Assembly: GCA_017631885.1 (NCBI GenBank)
Contig: JAGBSH010000006.1
Coordinates: forward strand, 1 to 52,586
Reading direction: 5' to 3'
Length of the DNA: 52,586 nt
Origin: Fibrobacteraceae bacterium
Lineage (GTDB): Bacteria > Fibrobacterota > Fibrobacteria > Fibrobacterales > Fibrobacteraceae
The position numbers and the translations under genes are program-made. Shown in pieces: positions 1-8,770 of the stretch. The notes under the pieces are model-generated. The model was not told the DNA's origin, made no database searches, and saw only the letters and a list, made by a program, of their open reading frames with translations. Position 1 is the stretch's first letter; each line of letters begins with the position of its first letter.

Positions 1-874
1 CGTACTAGACCCAGACAATTGTGAAAAAGTTTCTTCTAGTTCTGTAATAGTTGTTTCGTCATCTAGCGATAATAAACCAATTTCGTCAAGCAGCGATGTT
101 CAAGAATCTTCAAGTTCGGAGATGTCTAGCAGTAGCGTGAAAATAGATTCCTCTAGTTCTATAATTGAATCTAGTAGTAGTAATATCAGTTCATCAAGCA
201 ACACAGAATCATCATCAGGGGAAAGTAGTTCTAGTAGTTTAGTGTTCACAGGCGTTTGCAAAACGGAACTAGAAGATTATTGTACTTATGGTTCTTTATA
301 CGATGAACGAGATGGACAAACTTACAAAACCGTAAAAATTGGCGAACAATGGTGGATGGCTGAGAATTTAAAGTTTAAAGATGCAGATTCAACCCGTCTA
401 AAATGCCAAAACGATAATAATGAAAATTGTGAGATGTATGGATATTTATATACCCGAGAAGCAGCTTTGCAAGATTGCCCTCTGGGATGGAGACTACCAA
501 TGGAAGATGACTTGATGCAGCTTAGAAAATTTGTATCAAATAATAAAGATAAAGGTAAAACAATCGGTCAATCTCTTCGTTCGCAAAATGGAGGTTGGAA
601 CAATACTGCTATAGGCGCTGGAGTAGATGCGTTTGGTTTGAATATTTTGTCGGGTGGAGGTTATGATAGAATATATGGATTCTATGATATTTCAAAATAT
701 GCCGTGTTTTGGCAAGGCGATTCTGTAACATCTTCCGGTTGCACTTATTTTACGATAGTCTATTACGACTATGGTGCTGATGGAACAGACTTTGTTGTTG
801 GTCGTCTGGCAGGGAGCCGTAGATACAATTGTGGCTCTGGAGGTAACTTTTATGTTCGCTGTATAAAGGATTAA
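1..874 (+). CDS. FISUMP-domain surface/secreted protein, 5' end outside window
   Basis: The frame is open from base 2 to the stop at 872-874 with no in-frame stop, so the gene starts left of the window and the ATG at 122 is only an internal methionine. Visible residues begin with a low-complexity stretch of about 80 residues made largely of serine runs broken by short acidic or polar segments, a typical Fibrobacter inter-domain linker. A cysteine-containing FISUMP domain (TIGR02145 type) follows, recognised by DGQTYKTVKIGEQWWMAENL, then CPLGWRLP and the closing YVRCIKD. The family is abundant in Fibrobacter and thought to act in extracellular or surface carbohydrate interaction; its biochemical role is not settled. 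Family call is firm, function is not. Confidence 0.85.
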   Translation, partial: VLDPDNCEKVSSSSVIVVSSSSDNKPISSSSDVQESSSSEMSSSSVKIDSSSSIIESSSSNISSSSNTESSSGESSSSSLVFTGVCKTELEDYCTYGSLYDERDGQTYKTVKIGEQWWMAENLKFKDADSTRLKCQNDNNENCEMYGYLYTREAALQDCPLGWRLPMEDDLMQLRKFVSNNKDKGKTIGQSLRSQNGGWNNTAIGAGVDAFGLNILSGGGYDRIYGFYDISKYAVFWQGDSVTSSGCTYFTIVYYDYGADGTDFVVGRLAGSRRYNCGSGGNFYVRCIKD

Positions 875-889
875 GAAAGGAGAATTTTT

Positions 890-1330
890 ATGCCCAAAAA
901 CATTCTTTTCTGGCCTGATGTTTACAAAGAACAGGGACACTGGCTACCCACGTTGAAATGGGCCGAAGATTTATCCAAGCTTGGCCATACCATAAAATAT
1001 ATGGGCATTCTTGACTGTCAAGGGGTTGTTAGCGCGTATCGTGACGAAAGTGCTACTACGGGAAAATTTCAGTTCGAACCGATTTTTCAAAACACCTACC
1101 CTGTAGGTTATACAACAGAAAGTCATACGAGTCCAAATGAACGTTAGCGTCCCGACTATATCTGGGCTATCGCATAAACTAATTTTCGTAACAGCTGGTT
1201 CACAGGTTTTGGATTATGAGGGCAAGGCTCGTCACTTGTTCCATTGCATGTGCGAAGCGATGCGCTCGGCAGAATTGAGTAGCTATCACCTAGTTCTGGG
1301 TGTCGGTTCAAAATTGATAAAGGGTTGTCT
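890..1330 (+). pseudogene. Remnant of a UGT/MGT-like glycosyltransferase
   Basis: A good ribosome site (AAAGGAG at 876-882) precedes ATG 890, and the first 70 or so residues (PKNILFWPDVYKEQGHW, then LGHTIKYMG) look like the N-terminus of a GT-B glycosyltransferase of the UDP-glucuronosyl/macrolide-transferase type. The frame stops at 1145-1147. A second, overlapping frame from about 1137 encodes HKLIFVTAGSQVLDYEGKAR and SSYHLVLGVGSKL, resembling the C-terminal half of the same family, and then runs out. Roughly the middle third and the end of a normal 400-residue protein are missing. This suggests an internal deletion with frame change plus a 3' truncation. I infer a dead gene; the short ORFs are unlikely to be functional. 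Confidence 0.7.
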
Positions 1331-1343
1331 TAAAACAAACAAA

Positions 1344-1374
1344 AAACCTCGGATATTTAATCCGAGGTTTTCTG
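1344..1374. terminator. Bidirectional intrinsic terminator
   Basis: An 11-bp perfect stem (arms 1344-1354 and 1360-1370, core CCTCGGAT) closes a 5-base loop. A-rich sequence lies on the left and a short T-rich run on the right. It sits between the decayed glycosyltransferase on the plus strand and the convergent GH5 gene on the minus strand, so it can serve both. Confidence 0.8.
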
Positions 1375-1385
1375 CAAAATAAGAA

Positions 1386-2684
1386 TTATTGCAAATTGAT
1401 TTTATAAGATTTAGAACTGTTTTTACTTTGGAGTTTTACAAGATAGATTCCTTTTGGCAGACCTTGTAAAGAAACAGAAGTGTTGGCATTTAAATTTTTA
1501 TACGATTTTACCACCTCGCCAGAAATGGCAATCAAATCCATATTTGCTGACTCATTTAAATTTAAAAGAAGTTCTGTTCCTTGCAAAAGTAATGAAGAAG
1601 AGCTTTTTTGCTTTGATGAAATTGCGGAACCTCCGCCGGAAACTGCACTCCATTCTGGGTTGAGCGTTCTTAATTTGTTGCGTAACCATGTGCCAGATTC
1701 GCGAAGATCGCTTTCTGCCCAGTTTCCATTTGGGCTTGCACTTGTTTGTAAAGAAGCAGAACTTTCATTCTTGTTGCAAATGCTCCAGGCTGCCCAACTT
1801 AAATTCTTTTCTTCCATCCAGTTAAAGAAAACATCTAACCAAGAATAATTGATGGTTCCGTTTCCGCTGGCAGGAGAAAGCCCCCATTCAGAAACAAAGA
1901 GTGGAATTTTTTGCATTGCCGTATTGGCGAAGCCCATGTAATTATTATAATGCCATTCTTCGGAAGCATAAAAATGGAAAACATAAGCGACGTTAAATGC
2001 GTTGTCGCCAGTTAATGGGTTATTGGCTGCAATCTGAACTTGTGAAGAATAAGATGGAGTCCCTACAAGAATTAAGTTGTCTGGGTCAACAGCACGAATA
2101 GCAGGAATTACTTTTTCTGCATAGGATTTGATTTTATTCCAGCAATCGTCGTCGGCACCACAACCCGGTTCGTTGTAGATTTCATAAATCACGTTAGGGT
2201 ATTGGCCGTATTTTGTAGCCATGTTTGTGAAAAATTCAACGGCTTTTGCTTGCCGTTCTGGTTTAGAAGGGTCATCAGTCCAGTGGCTATGCCAATCGAT
2301 AATTACGTAAATGCCTTTTGCAATAGCTGCATCTACTATGGTTTCTACCATGGCTTGGTTCCAGGCGGCATCAAATTCATAGCCTTTATAGCCTTCGCTA
2401 GTTAAATTAGGGTCTGAACCCCAGTTGTCTTCTACTCCCATGGCGGCACGCACAAGGTTTGCATGCCAATCTTCTGCAAGCCAATTCACAACATTGGCAT
2501 TCCAATAGGGGCCGGCTTCTTGAGCTATATTCCAGAACATGCTCATGCCGCGGAGTTTTGCAGGTTGCCCATTAGCTCCGACAACTTGAGTTCCTGAAAC
2601 AGAAAGTGCGCCAATATCATCGATTGGAGCAGCGAATAAACTTCCAAATAGAACTGAAAGTAAAAGAATAGATTTTTTGAACAT
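1386..2684 (-). CDS. Secreted GH5 endoglucanase with T9SS-like C-terminal tail
   Basis: Predicted beta-1,4-endoglucanase (cellulase). The start at 2684 is preferred over an upstream one because GAGG lies 6 bases before it and it opens directly into a signal peptide (MFKKSILLLSVLFGSLFAA); the product is 432 residues. The GH5 barrel spans about 25-340. The acid/base glutamate is in IYEIYNEPGCG (E172) and the nucleophile in PLFVSEWGLS (E266); other family signatures are WHSHW and FHFYA. A serine-rich linker (about 350-365) leads to a C-terminal domain ending KGIYLVKLQSKNSSKSYKIN, the pattern of type IX secretion sorting domains. It is a lone gene, convergent with the glycosyltransferase remnant and downstream of speA on the same strand. 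Fold and activity class are well supported; fine substrate specificity is not. Confidence 0.93.
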   Translation of the reverse strand: MFKKSILLLSVLFGSLFAAPIDDIGALSVSGTQVVGANGQPAKLRGMSMFWNIAQEAGPYWNANVVNWLAEDWHANLVRAAMGVEDNWGSDPNLTSEGYKGYEFDAAWNQAMVETIVDAAIAKGIYVIIDWHSHWTDDPSKPERQAKAVEFFTNMATKYGQYPNVIYEIYNEPGCGADDDCWNKIKSYAEKVIPAIRAVDPDNLILVGTPSYSSQVQIAANNPLTGDNAFNVAYVFHFYASEEWHYNNYMGFANTAMQKIPLFVSEWGLSPASGNGTINYSWLDVFFNWMEEKNLSWAAWSICNKNESSASLQTSASPNGNWAESDLRESGTWLRNKLRTLNPEWSAVSGGGSAISSKQKSSSSLLLQGTELLLNLNESANMDLIAISGEVVKSYKNLNANTSVSLQGLPKGIYLVKLQSKNSSKSYKINLQ

Positions 2685-2779
2685 CCAAAACCTCATCCAA
2701 ATGATTTTATCCAAACACAAACACCCTTCTTATTCCAATTCTGGAAAAGAAGAAAAGTGTTTACAGTGTATACAGAAAT

Positions 2780-4678
2780 CTACTCTAAATAAGTGTAACC
2801 GTAAAGGCCAGAACGATAAATATTTAAAAATTCCTTGCCTTCTTGCAATGAAATTTTCCCTTCTTTCACTGAACGGGTTACCCAGTTTTCCATAGTACGG
2901 ACAAGGGCTTTATCGCTGAAGTTTACATAATCAAGCACGTCTTCTACAGATTCGCCGTCGATTATTTTTTCAATTTTATAGCCTTTATCACCATCACAAA
3001 CAATGTGAACGGCGTTTGTGTCACCAAAGAGATTGTGCAAGTCACCAAGAATTTCTTGGTATGCGCCTACAAGGTAAACAGCAATGTAATAAGGTTCTGT
3101 TGCTTGTATCGGGTGTAATGGGAGAGTTCTGCTAACTTCGCCGTTGCGGACGAACATGTCAATTTTTCCGTCGGAATCGCATGTAATGTCTTGAAGAGTG
3201 GCTTCAACTGTTGGCCGTTCGTTTAAACGCTGGATAGGCATAATGGGGAATATTTGGTCAATAGCCCAGCTATCAGGTAAACTTTGGAAAAGTGAAAAAT
3301 TGCAGAAATATTTTTCGGCAAGTAAACGAGGTAAAGAACTCAATTCATACGGAGGGTGGCGTAAATCTTCAGCTAAATGATTGACTTGTCGTGCAATGCT
3401 CCAGAATAAACGTTCTGCCATAGCGCGGGTTTTTAAATCAATAATGCCTGTTTTAAAACCCGAGAGAGAGTCGTCATTTAGTTGCTGAGCGTCGTGCCAA
3501 CTTTCTAAAAGATTTTTGGGAGAGAGTCCTTTATAAATTCCATAAAGGTCTTTTAAGATTTCTGGCGCGTCTTCTGGAAGTTCGTGTATTTCTTCATCAA
3601 AGAAACCAGGGCCAGCCGTTTCAAGAACGTTAAAGACTAAAATGGAATGGTGAGCGGTTAAAGCGCGGCCAGTTTCTGCAATCACATTTGGGTGAGGTAA
3701 ACCACTTTTTTCGCAAGATTCAAACATTGTATAAATAACATCGTTTGCGTATTCTTGAACAGAGTAGTTTACAGAACTAGCGCAAGTGCTTCTTGAACCA
3801 TCGTAATCAACGCCAAGTCCACCGCCAATATCTACAAATTCAACATTCATACCTTCTTTTCTAAGTTGTACATAGAATTGAGCAACTTCACGAAGGCCTG
3901 CTTTGATTTTACGGATGTTTGTTATTTGACTCCCTAAATGGAAGTGGATTAATTTAAAGCAATCGCAGAGGTTTTCTTTTTGAATGAAATCTAAAGCTTC
4001 TAACAATTCAGAACTATTAAGCCCAAACTTGCTACGATAACCGCCGGATTCTTCCCATTTTCCGCTACCAGAACTAGCGAGTTTAATGCGAATACCAATG
4101 TTTGGACGAATGCCGATTCTTTCAGCTACTTCTGCAATTAAATGCAACTCGTTCATTTTTTCTACGACTAAGAAAATCTTTTTACCCATTTTTTGAGCAA
4201 GGAGAGCAAGCTCAATAAAATCTTCGTCTTTGTAGCCGTTGCAAATAATTAAAGCTTCTGGGTTATCCATGTTGGCAAGAACAGCATGGAGTTCTGGTTT
4301 TGAACCTGCTTCAAGGCCAATGTTGAATTTTTTCCCATGGCGCACGACTTCTTCAAGAACGGCGCGTTGTTGGTTTACTTTAATAGGGAAAACGTTGTAA
4401 TATTTGCTGTTAAAACCGTATTCCTGAATAGCCTTAGAAAAACAATCATTGATTTTTTCAATACGATTGTCCAAAATATCTGGAAAACGTAAAAGCAAAG
4501 GCGTGGAAACATCGCGAAGTGAAAGTTCCTGGACTAATTCATACAAATCAATGCCTAGACCATCTTGCTTGGTAGGGTGAACTGTTGCATGTCCTTTTTC
4601 GTTAATGTCGAAATAGTTGATGCCCCAACCTCTGATATTGTAGAGGTCTCTTGAATCATCAATACGCCAATTCGTCAT
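2780..4678 (-). CDS. speA: Biosynthetic arginine decarboxylase
   Basis: Decarboxylates arginine to agmatine, the first step of a polyamine route; PLP-dependent, cytoplasmic, fold-III decarboxylase. The 632-residue product has the usual SpeA length. The PLP lysine lies in YNVFPIKVNQQR, and other marks are GLEAGSKPEL, ICNGYKD, FHLGSQ, VDIGGGLGVDYDG and AETGRA. AAAGG sits six bases before the ATG. The nearest downstream gene, GH5, is functionally unrelated. A candidate promoter lies between this gene and the divergent glnS. No oddities seen. Confidence 0.96.
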   Translation of the reverse strand: MTNWRIDDSRDLYNIRGWGINYFDINEKGHATVHPTKQDGLGIDLYELVQELSLRDVSTPLLLRFPDILDNRIEKINDCFSKAIQEYGFNSKYYNVFPIKVNQQRAVLEEVVRHGKKFNIGLEAGSKPELHAVLANMDNPEALIICNGYKDEDFIELALLAQKMGKKIFLVVEKMNELHLIAEVAERIGIRPNIGIRIKLASSGSGKWEESGGYRSKFGLNSSELLEALDFIQKENLCDCFKLIHFHLGSQITNIRKIKAGLREVAQFYVQLRKEGMNVEFVDIGGGLGVDYDGSRSTCASSVNYSVQEYANDVIYTMFESCEKSGLPHPNVIAETGRALTAHHSILVFNVLETAGPGFFDEEIHELPEDAPEILKDLYGIYKGLSPKNLLESWHDAQQLNDDSLSGFKTGIIDLKTRAMAERLFWSIARQVNHLAEDLRHPPYELSSLPRLLAEKYFCNFSLFQSLPDSWAIDQIFPIMPIQRLNERPTVEATLQDITCDSDGKIDMFVRNGEVSRTLPLHPIQATEPYYIAVYLVGAYQEILGDLHNLFGDTNAVHIVCDGDKGYKIEKIIDGESVEDVLDYVNFSDKALVRTMENWVTRSVKEGKISLQEGKEFLNIYRSGLYGYTYLE

Positions 4679-4710
4679 AACCAGCCTTTGCTAAAGTGAA
4701 AAGTTTTTCA

Positions 4711-4739
4711 ATGATAGAAAATTCAAAGAAAAAATTGAA
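4711..4739 (-). promoter_or_regulatory. Candidate sigma-70-type promoter of speA
   Basis: Reading the minus strand, TTCAAT (4739-4734) is separated by exactly 17 bases from TATCAT (4716-4711), about 32 bases upstream of the speA ATG. The -10 box matches the consensus in five of six positions and is preceded by C, like other candidate -10 boxes in this window. The -35 match is weak. Assigned from sequence only. Confidence 0.4.
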
Positions 4740-4803
4740 GTTTTGGTATAGAAAATCGTGATTTTAACTAAATTTTCTGCGATTAAAATCTCGGAGAAAA
4801 ATT

Positions 4804-6471
4804 ATGGAAATCCCTGAAGCTACAAATTTTATTCAGGAAATTATTGTTGATGATTTAAAAACGGGTAAACGAGATAAAGTTCATACTCGTTTTCCGCCAG
4901 AACCTAATGGCTATTTGCATATTGGCCATGCACAAAGTATTTGCTTGAATTTTGGAACCGCTCAGAAATTCCAAGGCAAAACAAATATTCGCTTTGATGA
5001 CACGAACCCAACTAAAGAAGATGTAGAATACGTAGATTCTATTCGCGAAGATGTTCGTTGGCTTGGCTTTGATTGGGAAGATAGAGAATATTTTGCAAGC
5101 GATTATTACGATAAAATTTATGAATTTGCAGAACGCCTTATTGAATTAGGTAAAGCTTATGTTTGCGAACTGAAAGGTGAAGAAGTAAGTGAATACCGTG
5201 GCACTTTAACAACACCTGGTAAAGATAGCCCTTGGCGTAATCGTAGCGTAGAAGAAAACTTGACACTTTTCCGCCGTATGAAAGCTGGTGAGTTTGAAGA
5301 AGGTGAATGTTTCTTGCGTGCAAAAATTGATATGGCACACCCAAATATGAATATGCGTGACCCAGCGATTTATCGCATTAAAAAAGCAACGCATCATAGA
5401 ACAGGTGACAAGTGGTGCATTTACCCGATGTACGATTTTGCACACCCACTTTCAGACTGGATGGAAGGAATTACACATTCTATTTGTACGCTAGAATTTG
5501 AAGCTCACCGTCCGTTGTATGATTGGTTCTTAGAAGCTCTTGGGCTTGAAAATCGCCCGCAGCAAATTGAATTTGCTCGTTTGAATTTGACATACACTAT
5601 GATGAGCAAACGTCGCTTGCTTGAACTTGTCGAATCTAAGACGGTTATGGGTTGGGATGACCCTCGAATGCCTACAGTTTCTGGCCTTCGTCGTCGCGGT
5701 TATTCTCCTTCAAGTATCCGTGAATTCTGCGAACGCATTGGTATTTCAAAAGCAGATTCTATGGTAGATATCAATTTGCTGTATTTCTGCATTCGCGAAG
5801 AACTAAATGCTTCTGCTCAACGCGTGATGGCCGTGCTTGACCCGATTAAACTTGTGATTGATAACTGGGAAGAAGGCCGTTTCGAAGAAATTGAAGTGGA
5901 AAATAACCCGGAAAATCCAGAACAAGGAACGCGCAAAATTCTTTTCGGCAAGGAACTTTTCATTGAACGTGAAGATTTCATGGAAGAACCGCCTAAAAAG
6001 TATTTCCGTTTAAAACCAGGCGGAGAAGTGCGTTTGAAAAGTGCTTATTACGTGACTTGCGTTGGTTGTGAAAAAGATGAAAATGGTAATATCACTGTTG
6101 TTCATTGCACTTATGACCCAGAAAGTCGTGGGGGTGAAACTCCTGATGGTCGTAAAGTGAAAGGCACTATTCAGTGGGTTAGTGCCGTTCATGGAGTCGA
6201 TGTTGAAGTTCGTTTGTTTGAAAATTTATTTACGGTAGAAAATCCTGCTCAAGTTCCGGAAGGACAAGTTTGGCAAGATTTATTGAACCCAGAATCAATG
6301 ATTGTAAAGCAAGCTAAAATTGAACCAATGGTGGCCAATGCAACTGCTGCAGACAGGTACCAGTTTATGAGACTTGGTTATTTCTGCTTAGATAAAGATT
6401 CTACCGCAGAAAAATTGGTCTTTAACCGCACGGTTGGCTTAAAAGATTCTTGGGTAAAGCAGCAAAAATAA
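4804..6471 (+). CDS. glnS: Glutaminyl-tRNA synthetase
   Basis: Class I synthetase charging tRNA-Gln directly. The product is 555 residues, as in E. coli. The HIGH signature appears in [15 protein letters not shown] and the KMSKS-equivalent in [10 protein letters not shown], with the GlnRS-type RFDDTNP and [18 protein letters not shown] motifs in between. The C-terminal anticodon-binding beta-barrels cover about 340-550. GGAG seven bases ahead of the ATG fixes the start. Its presence implies that Gln-tRNA is made directly rather than only via the Glu-tRNA amidotransferase. Followed by a strong terminator. Confidence 0.97.
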   Translation: MEIPEATNFIQEIIVDDLKTGKRDKVHTRFPPEPNGYLHIGHAQSICLNFGTAQKFQGKTNIRFDDTNPTKEDVEYVDSIREDVRWLGFDWEDREYFASDYYDKIYEFAERLIELGKAYVCELKGEEVSEYRGTLTTPGKDSPWRNRSVEENLTLFRRMKAGEFEEGECFLRAKIDMAHPNMNMRDPAIYRIKKATHHRTGDKWCIYPMYDFAHPLSDWMEGITHSICTLEFEAHRPLYDWFLEALGLENRPQQIEFARLNLTYTMMSKRRLLELVESKTVMGWDDPRMPTVSGLRRRGYSPSSIREFCERIGISKADSMVDINLLYFCIREELNASAQRVMAVLDPIKLVIDNWEEGRFEEIEVENNPENPEQGTRKILFGKELFIEREDFMEEPPKKYFRLKPGGEVRLKSAYYVTCVGCEKDENGNITVVHCTYDPESRGGETPDGRKVKGTIQWVSAVHGVDVEVRLFENLFTVENPAQVPEGQVWQDLLNPESMIVKQAKIEPMVANATAADRYQFMRLGYFCLDKDSTAEKLVFNRTVGLKDSWVKQQK

Positions 6472-6497
6472 TGCTTTTAAATTATTTAAGCGAATAG

Positions 6498-6534
6498 AAA
6501 ATTCACAAGCGAAACCGCTTGTGAATTTTGTTTT
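6498..6534 (+). terminator. Intrinsic terminator of glnS
   Basis: A 14-bp perfect stem (6498-6511 with 6516-6529, core TTCACAAGCG) with a four-base AAAC loop, followed by a T-rich stretch. A-rich sequence on the other side means it could also stop the convergent GH43 transcript. Confidence 0.88.
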
Positions 6535-6553
6535 TGTTTGGATGAGAGAAACT

Positions 6554-8632
6554 TTATTTTACTTGAACGCGTTCTGCTTTAGTATGCCCAATTCCGCGAA
6601 TAATATACATGCCACTTGCAAAGCCAGCTTGTTTTAAGGTTTGAGAAATGTTTTGACTGCGAGGCTTTACATTGCCTAGGAATTTCCCCATAGAATCAAA
6701 GACATTATAAGTCAGATTTGTTTTTGGGTGTAATGTTAATTTGGAAACGCCGATTGCATTATTTGGGTCACTAAATTGAATCCAGTCAATATTTAAGTAA
6801 GCGCCTTTAATCAGCACTTTTAAAACGTGTTCGCCTTTAGAGATAGTTGCTTCTCCTATTTTAATTTCTTTATAAACATCCCAAGTAGAATCCACTTGTT
6901 CAACAGTAATAGATTCTGTAATAGGTTGGTCATCTATAAAAAGTTGTAAAGCAGATGTCGCAAAAGCAGTTGCAATATTAGCCGTTATATCGTATTTAGC
7001 ATGTGCCAAAACATTTATGGAGTATTCAAGCCATTCGTCTTCTTGTGTGTAGCCAATAGCATAACCATTGCAAGGTTTTGTACCGCAGATTGCGTCATCA
7101 ATAGCAACAATGTCCACTTCATCTTCGCGGTAAGCATTGCCCTGATTTTCCAAATCGTTATCAAAGAACGCTTTATTGTGCCCGCCTTCGTCATAGTTTT
7201 CGGCTTCAATTACACCAGGGAGTGTTGCTATTTCTCCTTTGTAGGGCGCTTGTGGAATGGCCGCTTTATCGCTTTCCATATACCAATAATCAAAATCAAA
7301 ACCACTTTGCTTAACCACAAAGAATAAATCGGCAATGCCTGCTGCATTTGTTAAATCATAAGAGGTTTCTGTCCATTTAGAACTCGTAGGAATGTTAAGA
7401 GTTGCAAGTAATGGCCCAGTTTCTGATTCAGAATGTAGTTCTATTTTTCCACCATTACCTCTTGTAGAAATGATAATGCGATCGGCGCCATCTCCCATAT
7501 CGACAGAGCGGACTTTAGTATAAAAATTGCTATTCATATTAGTCAGGTAAACATTACCAGATTCTGTAGCAACGTGGCGAATAATTGTGTAACCATCTGT
7601 TTTGTCCACTGTAATGCCACCGACCCAAGATTTAGTTTCTGCTTCTACGCGTTTAAATGGGTCTAGATAATGAATGGGTTTTATAACGCCATTATCTGTG
7701 GATTTAATGAAAGGAATAGAACCATCAGCATTCCATGTAAATTCTTCAACAGCAGTAGAACGGCTATAGCCACCACCATTTACGTTTTTTTGGTTATGAT
7801 AGAAAAGGAAACTCCGGCCTTTAAATTCAATAAGTCCAGGATGGTTTGTAAAAGCAGTCCCGTTCCCTTGGTCCATAATAATGCCACCCCAAGTCCATGG
7901 ACCTGTAGGAGAATCACTTACAGAATAGGAAAGCTTTTCTGGAACGCCATGAGATGCATAAAGCATATAATATTTGTTGTTCCGTTTGTGAATCCAAGGG
8001 CCTTCTGTATATTTTGATTCTTCTCCACTTGGTGCAAAACCACGGCTCATATCAGTGACTTGAATATTGCCTTTAAGAGAAATCATATCATCGTTAAGTT
8101 TTGCATAGTAAAGTTTTGGGTTCCCCCAATATATGTATGCTTGTCCGTCATCATCAACCCATACAGTTGGGTCAATATAATCCCAGTTTGGACCAGCAAG
8201 ATGCTTGCCATTTAACGCATCTTTAAAAGGACCTTCTGGTTTGTCGGCAACAGCAACGTTGACAGCTCTGCCACCATAACTAGATTCAACAGTTACATAG
8301 TAATAGTATTTACCATTTCTTCGCACAACTTGAGCAGCCCAGTCCCCATTTGGTTTAGCGTTGCCATTAAAATCTTGGTGCGAAAGAATGAGTTCGCCGC
8401 GGTCAGTCCAGTTTACCATATCGGTAGAACAAGAAACACGCCACCCATGCATAGTAAAAAAAGAACCGCCTTCATCGTTTCCGGTATAAACACAGACAGT
8501 ATCGCCAAATACAACAGGAGCAGGGTCAGGCGAATAATAAGTTTGAAAAATTGGATTTTCTGCTAAAGCTGTGGTAGAAAGAGTAAAGCCGATAAGTATA
8601 GGCAATGTTATAAATGCTTTAGAAACTACCAT
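6554..8632 (-). CDS. Secreted GH43 with two CBM6-like modules and a sorting tail
   Basis: Probable arabinofuranosidase/xylosidase acting on xylan side chains. Signal peptide MVVSKAFITLPILIGFTLST ends near residue 24. The five-bladed GH43 propeller covers about 28-325, with the three carboxylates visible as D36 (YYSPDPAPV), D154 (WDYIDPTVWVDDDG) and E210 (YTEGPWIHK). One CBM6-like module follows (about 330-460, starting RVEAETKSW) and then a clear CBM6 (about 470-620, LPGVIEAENYD to LNIDWIQF). The last ~70 residues resemble a type IX sorting domain (GMYIIRG). It is the last gene of the hemicellulase cluster; the 138-base gap to GH27 allows either read-through or its own promoter. The GH43 plus CBM6 layout is typical of arabinoxylan arabinofuranohydrolases, but the subfamily is inferred. 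Confidence 0.9.
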   Translation of the reverse strand: MVVSKAFITLPILIGFTLSTTALAENPIFQTYYSPDPAPVVFGDTVCVYTGNDEGGSFFTMHGWRVSCSTDMVNWTDRGELILSHQDFNGNAKPNGDWAAQVVRRNGKYYYYVTVESSYGGRAVNVAVADKPEGPFKDALNGKHLAGPNWDYIDPTVWVDDDGQAYIYWGNPKLYYAKLNDDMISLKGNIQVTDMSRGFAPSGEESKYTEGPWIHKRNNKYYMLYASHGVPEKLSYSVSDSPTGPWTWGGIIMDQGNGTAFTNHPGLIEFKGRSFLFYHNQKNVNGGGYSRSTAVEEFTWNADGSIPFIKSTDNGVIKPIHYLDPFKRVEAETKSWVGGITVDKTDGYTIIRHVATESGNVYLTNMNSNFYTKVRSVDMGDGADRIIISTRGNGGKIELHSESETGPLLATLNIPTSSKWTETSYDLTNAAGIADLFFVVKQSGFDFDYWYMESDKAAIPQAPYKGEIATLPGVIEAENYDEGGHNKAFFDNDLENQGNAYREDEVDIVAIDDAICGTKPCNGYAIGYTQEDEWLEYSINVLAHAKYDITANIATAFATSALQLFIDDQPITESITVEQVDSTWDVYKEIKIGEATISKGEHVLKVLIKGAYLNIDWIQFSDPNNAIGVSKLTLHPKTNLTYNVFDSMGKFLGNVKPRSQNISQTLKQAGFASGMYIIRGIGHTKAERVQVK

Positions 8633-8770
8633 ACAAAAACCTTTTCCTTTTGAAACAAAAATATTTCATTGCTAGTTGAATTTGGAGATTTAAAGGGAAA
8701 TGATATGGATAAGTTGTCCACACTTGTTCTGAATGCTGTGAACTCAAGAGCAAATGTGGAAAAACGAATC

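Noticed and set aside
1480-1848. 122-codon plus-strand frame across the GH5 3' part
   Set aside because: Antisense to the conserved GH5 domain and tail, with no recognisable protein features.
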